A stretch of DNA of 7,695 nt, taken from NCBI GenBank assembly GCA_946480965.1, contig CAMLMI010000221.1, positions 1 to 7,695 on the forward strand. Reading direction: 5' to 3'. This DNA comes from an uncultured Verrucomicrobiales bacterium (GTDB taxonomy: Bacteria; Verrucomicrobiota; Verrucomicrobiae; Limisphaerales; CANJSG01). The position numbers and the translations under genes are program-made. Position 1 is the first letter of the stretch, and each line of letters begins with the position of its first letter. Below are positions 5,500 to 7,695 of the stretch, one piece after another. The notes under the pieces were generated by a model that saw nothing but the letters and a program-made list of their open reading frames with translations, was not told the DNA's origin and did no database searches.

Positions 5500-6029
5500 C
5501 CCTTCCTGCGGACCGTCCGCTTCGCGGGCGTCTTTGGGTCGGCCTGCTTCACGGCCTTTCTCGCGGAGCCCTTCCGGGGCTGCTGGCGCAGCATCTCGTA
5601 TTGGCGGATGTATTGTTCGGCGGGCACGCGGCGGATCGCTTCGGCCACCACGTCAAGGGCGAGATCGTCGAGCGTGCGGAAACGCAGGCAGGACTTGCCC
5701 ATGTCGAGCTTCTTGCCGGTCTTCGCCCAGGCTTCACGGAACCACGCCTCGCCGTCCTCGGTGCCATAGACGCAGCCGAGGTAGAGGGAGAAGTAGTTCT
5801 TCTGCGCGGCGAGACAGACGAAGGCCAGCGGCTGCTTGGGATCGCAGTGGTAGCCGGGCGGATAGACGCGGTGCGGCACGTAGTAGCCGATCATCCCATA
5901 CTGCATGCCCTCCTCATAGACCGGGTCGAGGCTGCGCAGCACGGTCTGTCGGACGGCTTCGATGACGGCGCGGCGTTCGGCGGGAAGCTCCGCCAGATAT
6001 TGCCGGACGGTGGTGGCCTTGCTTTGCAT
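5496..6029 (-). CDS. DUF1801 domain protein with basic C-terminal tail
   Basis: This 177-residue cytosolic protein matches the DUF1801 (YdhG-like) fold. The N-terminal helices read TVRQYLAELPAERRAVIEAVR (7-27), and DPVYEEGMQYGMIGYYVP (35-52) is the conserved 'E-x-x-x-Y-G-M-x-x-Y' region. KNYFSLYLG (77-85) is a core strand pair, and GKKLDMGKSCLRFRTLDDL (105-123) is the characteristic 'G-K-S-C-L-R-F' block. Some relatives have been described as iron chaperones in Bacillus, but most are unassigned, so no function is given. The last 27 residues (151-177) are rich in Lys, Arg, Ala and Pro (for example KTPAKRTVRRKG), resembling nucleic-acid-binding tails. The start at 6029 is the ATG just before recognisable domain sequence. 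No Shine-Dalgarno sequence is seen. The TAG stop (5498-5496) overlaps the TAA of the glycosylase gene on the other strand. Confidence 0.88.
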   Translation of the reverse strand: MQSKATTVRQYLAELPAERRAVIEAVRQTVLRSLDPVYEEGMQYGMIGYYVPHRVYPPGYHCDPKQPLAFVCLAAQKNYFSLYLGCVYGTEDGEAWFREAWAKTGKKLDMGKSCLRFRTLDDLALDVVAEAIRRVPAEQYIRQYEMLRQQPRKGSARKAVKQADPKTPAKRTVRRKG

Positions 6030-6140
6030 GGGATTTGGCGAGTGTTAGCCCGTGGGGGAACGCACGGCAATCGGCGAAACGTCCCCCCTACAAGTGGCCG
6101 GTTGTCGGAGCCGCCGCCCCGCTCCCAAGCTCGCGGCACC
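6030..6140. promoter_or_regulatory. Divergent promoter region, DUF1801 / metallophosphoesterase
   Basis: These 111 bases separate two divergent genes and must hold promoters or leader sequence for both. I see no clear -35/-10 boxes. An imperfect inverted repeat pairs GGGGGAACG (6054-6062) with CGTCCCCC (6080-6087) with one bulged A. It could be a hairpin or a decayed repeat. The assignment is by orientation only. Confidence 0.3.
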
Positions 6141-7355
6141 ATGCCCATGAAACTGAGACAATTCCTCGGAGCCCTCGCCACCGGCGGCGTCGGTGCGGCG
6201 CTCGCCCAGCCGTCCGTCGCCGCCGAATCTCCCACGCCTCCGCCCCCGCCGAAGATCCCGCTCGTCCGCACGCCGCTGGTGCTGATGGCACCGCGCGCCG
6301 ACGGGCTGGAAGCGGTCTGGGCCGTGGGCCGCTTGGCCAAGGGTCGCCTCGAATGGGAAACGGCCGATGGGGCGAAGGGCGTGGTCGCGGCCGATGCGTT
6401 CGGGTTCGTGCCGCAGAGCGACGAGGTGTTGCGTGTCCGGCTCATGGGCTTCGCACCCGGGACGTCGCTGCGGGTTCGCGCGGTGACGACGGCGGCCGAT
6501 GACAGCGAGACCGTGACCAGCGATTGGAAATCCGTCCGCACTCTCTCGCCGACTGCGCGGGAAGCGCGCTTCGTCATGTGGAACGACACCCACATCCACG
6601 ACGAGACGATCAAGGCCCTCCACGCCGCCACGCCCGCCTCCGACTTCCTCCTGTGGAATGGCGACACCTGCAACGACTGGACCTTCGAGCATCTGCTCGT
6701 GCCCACGCTGCTCCATCCGGGCGGCTGCGACATGACCGCGCGTTGCCCGATGTTCCTCACCTGGGGCAACCACGACGTGCGCGGGGCCCACGCCTTCCGC
6801 GCGCCGGGCCTCGTCGCCGCGCCGGAAGGGCGTCCGTTCTACGCCTTCCGTTCCGGGCCCGTGGCCGTGATCTGCCTGCACACCGGCGAGGACAAGCCCG
6901 ACGACCATCCGTCCTTCCGGGGCCGCGTCGCGTTCGACGCGCTGCGCGCCGAGCAGGCCCGGTGGCTGGCCGAGGTGATCCGTCGCCCGGAGTTCCGCGA
7001 CGCGCCCTACCGCGTCGTCTTCTGCCACATCCCGCTGCGCTGGAAGGAGGAGAAGACGCCCGACTACGCCAATGGCGGCTACGACTACTTCAGCGGCCGT
7101 AGCCGCGCCACTTGGCACGACTCGCTCGTCGCGTGGAAGGCCCAGGTCGTCCTCTCCGGCCACACCCACGAGGCCGCGTGGCTACCCCCGACCGACGCCT
7201 TCCCCTACGCCCAGATCACCGGCGGCGGCCCGAAGATGGAAAGCGCCACCCTCACCGAAGCCGTGGCCGACGCCACCTCGCTCCGCATCAAGCTCACGAA
7301 CCTTCAGGGCAAGGTCGTAGTGGAACAGCGATTTTCCCCCCAGAACTCCGCATAA
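6141..7355 (+). CDS. Secreted calcineurin-type metallophosphoesterase
   Basis: This 404-residue protein is a two-metal phosphoesterase of the calcineurin-like superfamily, probably acting outside the cytoplasm. A signal peptide is visible: MPMKLRQ, a small hydrophobic core rich in Ala and Gly (8-22), and likely cleavage after VAA (28). A proline-rich linker follows (31-37). Residues about 40-136 look like a beta-sandwich of fibronectin type III or purple-acid-phosphatase N-terminal type (LRVRAVTTAADD...TSDWKSVRTL). The catalytic domain has the full motif set: D149-x-H151 in NDTHIH, G174-D175 (GDTCND), G209-N-H-D212, H296 (FCHIP) and G340-H-T-H343. The ATG at 6141 is preferred because it precedes the signal peptide; an ATG two codons later (6147) is equally possible. 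The frame stays open far upstream, but only as antisense to the DUF1801 gene. The natural substrate cannot be told from the sequence; phosphomonoesters, phosphodiesters and nucleotides are all possible. Confidence 0.9.
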   Translation: MPMKLRQFLGALATGGVGAALAQPSVAAESPTPPPPPKIPLVRTPLVLMAPRADGLEAVWAVGRLAKGRLEWETADGAKGVVAADAFGFVPQSDEVLRVRLMGFAPGTSLRVRAVTTAADDSETVTSDWKSVRTLSPTAREARFVMWNDTHIHDETIKALHAATPASDFLLWNGDTCNDWTFEHLLVPTLLHPGGCDMTARCPMFLTWGNHDVRGAHAFRAPGLVAAPEGRPFYAFRSGPVAVICLHTGEDKPDDHPSFRGRVAFDALRAEQARWLAEVIRRPEFRDAPYRVVFCHIPLRWKEEKTPDYANGGYDYFSGRSRATWHDSLVAWKAQVVLSGHTHEAAWLPPTDAFPYAQITGGGPKMESATLTEAVADATSLRIKLTNLQGKVVVEQRFSPQNSA

Positions 7356-7432
7356 TTGGAAGGATTGAGGAATGCCGTGGATAGCGAATCCGGACGCTGC
7401 TTCAGAAGCACCAGGGCCATATGTATTTCCGT

Positions 7433-7695
7433 TCAAGTCTGCTGATAGGTCGTGGCGGTGGTTCGGCAAGAAGCGCAGAGAAACGCATAGTATACGCCTT
7501 CGTGGCCAGAGAAGTGTCCGTTATCAATCTGCGCCACAAATTTCATGGTCCGCGAGCAGTCGGGGCAGCTTGGAAATGCAGTGTCCTGAACCCAGCTCGG
7601 CATTCCTCCCACTTGGGAAATCGAAACCGGCATGCACCAGTCCACCGCATGGATCGCACGCCGCAGCGACAATCGGACTGGAACTCCTGCCCACG
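7433..7695 (-). CDS. 3' end of a zinc-ribbon protein resembling DUF1963, truncated by window
   Basis: The frame is open from the right edge to a TGA at 7435-7433, giving the last 86 complete codons of a longer protein; its start lies outside the window. The visible part reads VGGMPSWVQD, then CPDC, then MKFVAQID, then YYAFLCASC and ends ATTYQQT. The 'G-G-x-P-x-W-x-Q' turn followed by 'C-P-x-C...M-x-F-x-x-Q-I/L-D' and a second CxxC is the pattern seen at the C-terminus of DUF1963 (YwqG-like) proteins. The two CxxC pairs probably bind zinc. Function is unknown. A TTG at 7672 might be taken as a start, but the frame continues through sensible codons (WAGVPVR) to the window edge, so the protein is more likely longer. 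It converges on the metallophosphoesterase gene across 77 bases with no obvious strong terminator. Confidence 0.65.
   Translation of the reverse strand, partial: WAGVPVRLSLRRAIHAVDWCMPVSISQVGGMPSWVQDTAFPSCPDCSRTMKFVAQIDNGHFSGHEGVYYAFLCASCRTTATTYQQT

Noticed and set aside
5133..6140. Upstream extension of the metallophosphoesterase frame by 336 codons
   Set aside because: The extension overlaps the glycosylase gene in another frame and is antisense to the DUF1801 gene. The signal peptide at 6141 marks the natural start.
7356..7432. Terminator between the convergent genes at the right end
   Set aside because: Only a four-base stem (GCTT/AAGC) with a three-base loop was found, without a T run on either strand, so it is too weak to call.
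1..7695. CRISPR array, transposon ends, integrase, phage or toxin-antitoxin genes
   Set aside because: No regularly spaced repeats, transposase motifs or small paired genes were found on either strand.

Overview
The window is GC-rich bacterial DNA, densely coding except for one gap of about 510 bases. It looks like the chromosome of a member of the Verrucomicrobiota or a related PVC lineage. The evidence is indirect: a HEAT-like protein of a type common in that phylum, start codons mostly without a clear Shine-Dalgarno sequence, secreted proteins with simple signal peptides, and a bacterial VTC-type gene next to a DUF4956 gene. No 16S rRNA or other marker gene is present, so the assignment is an inference. 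No tRNA, rRNA, transposase, integrase or CRISPR array was seen.

Layout from left to right. A minus-strand gene for a membrane-anchored HEAT-like protein runs off the left edge (1-486). It is divergent from a plus-strand gene for a secreted Cu/Zn superoxide dismutase (654-1199), which ends in a strong intrinsic terminator. Next is a tight three-gene plus-strand operon (1421-4065): a VTC/polyphosphate-polymerase-domain protein, a DUF4956 membrane protein joined to it by an ATGA overlap, and an HlyD-type membrane-fusion adaptor 3 bases further on. A second intrinsic terminator closes the operon. The gap that follows holds a long-loop inverted repeat with T runs and no convincing gene. A family 4 uracil-DNA glycosylase (4579-5499) comes next. 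Its stop codon overlaps that of a minus-strand DUF1801 protein with a basic tail (5496-6029). That gene is divergent from a secreted metallophosphoesterase (6141-7355). At the right edge is the 3' end of a minus-strand gene for a protein with two CxxC pairs resembling the C-terminus of DUF1963 proteins (7433-7695).

The most interesting unit is the operon. The first gene has the conserved basic and acidic positions expected of the VTC catalytic tunnel, which makes polyphosphate from nucleoside triphosphate in yeast. The second is a membrane protein whose family is often seen beside bacterial VTC genes. The third is an envelope adaptor of a kind normally found with exporters, yet no ABC, RND or MFS transporter is encoded here. 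A cytosolic polymerase coupled to a membrane and envelope export module is a reasonable hypothesis, but it rests on context alone. The other genes look like independent housekeeping or stress functions: superoxide removal, uracil excision and extracytoplasmic phosphoester hydrolysis.
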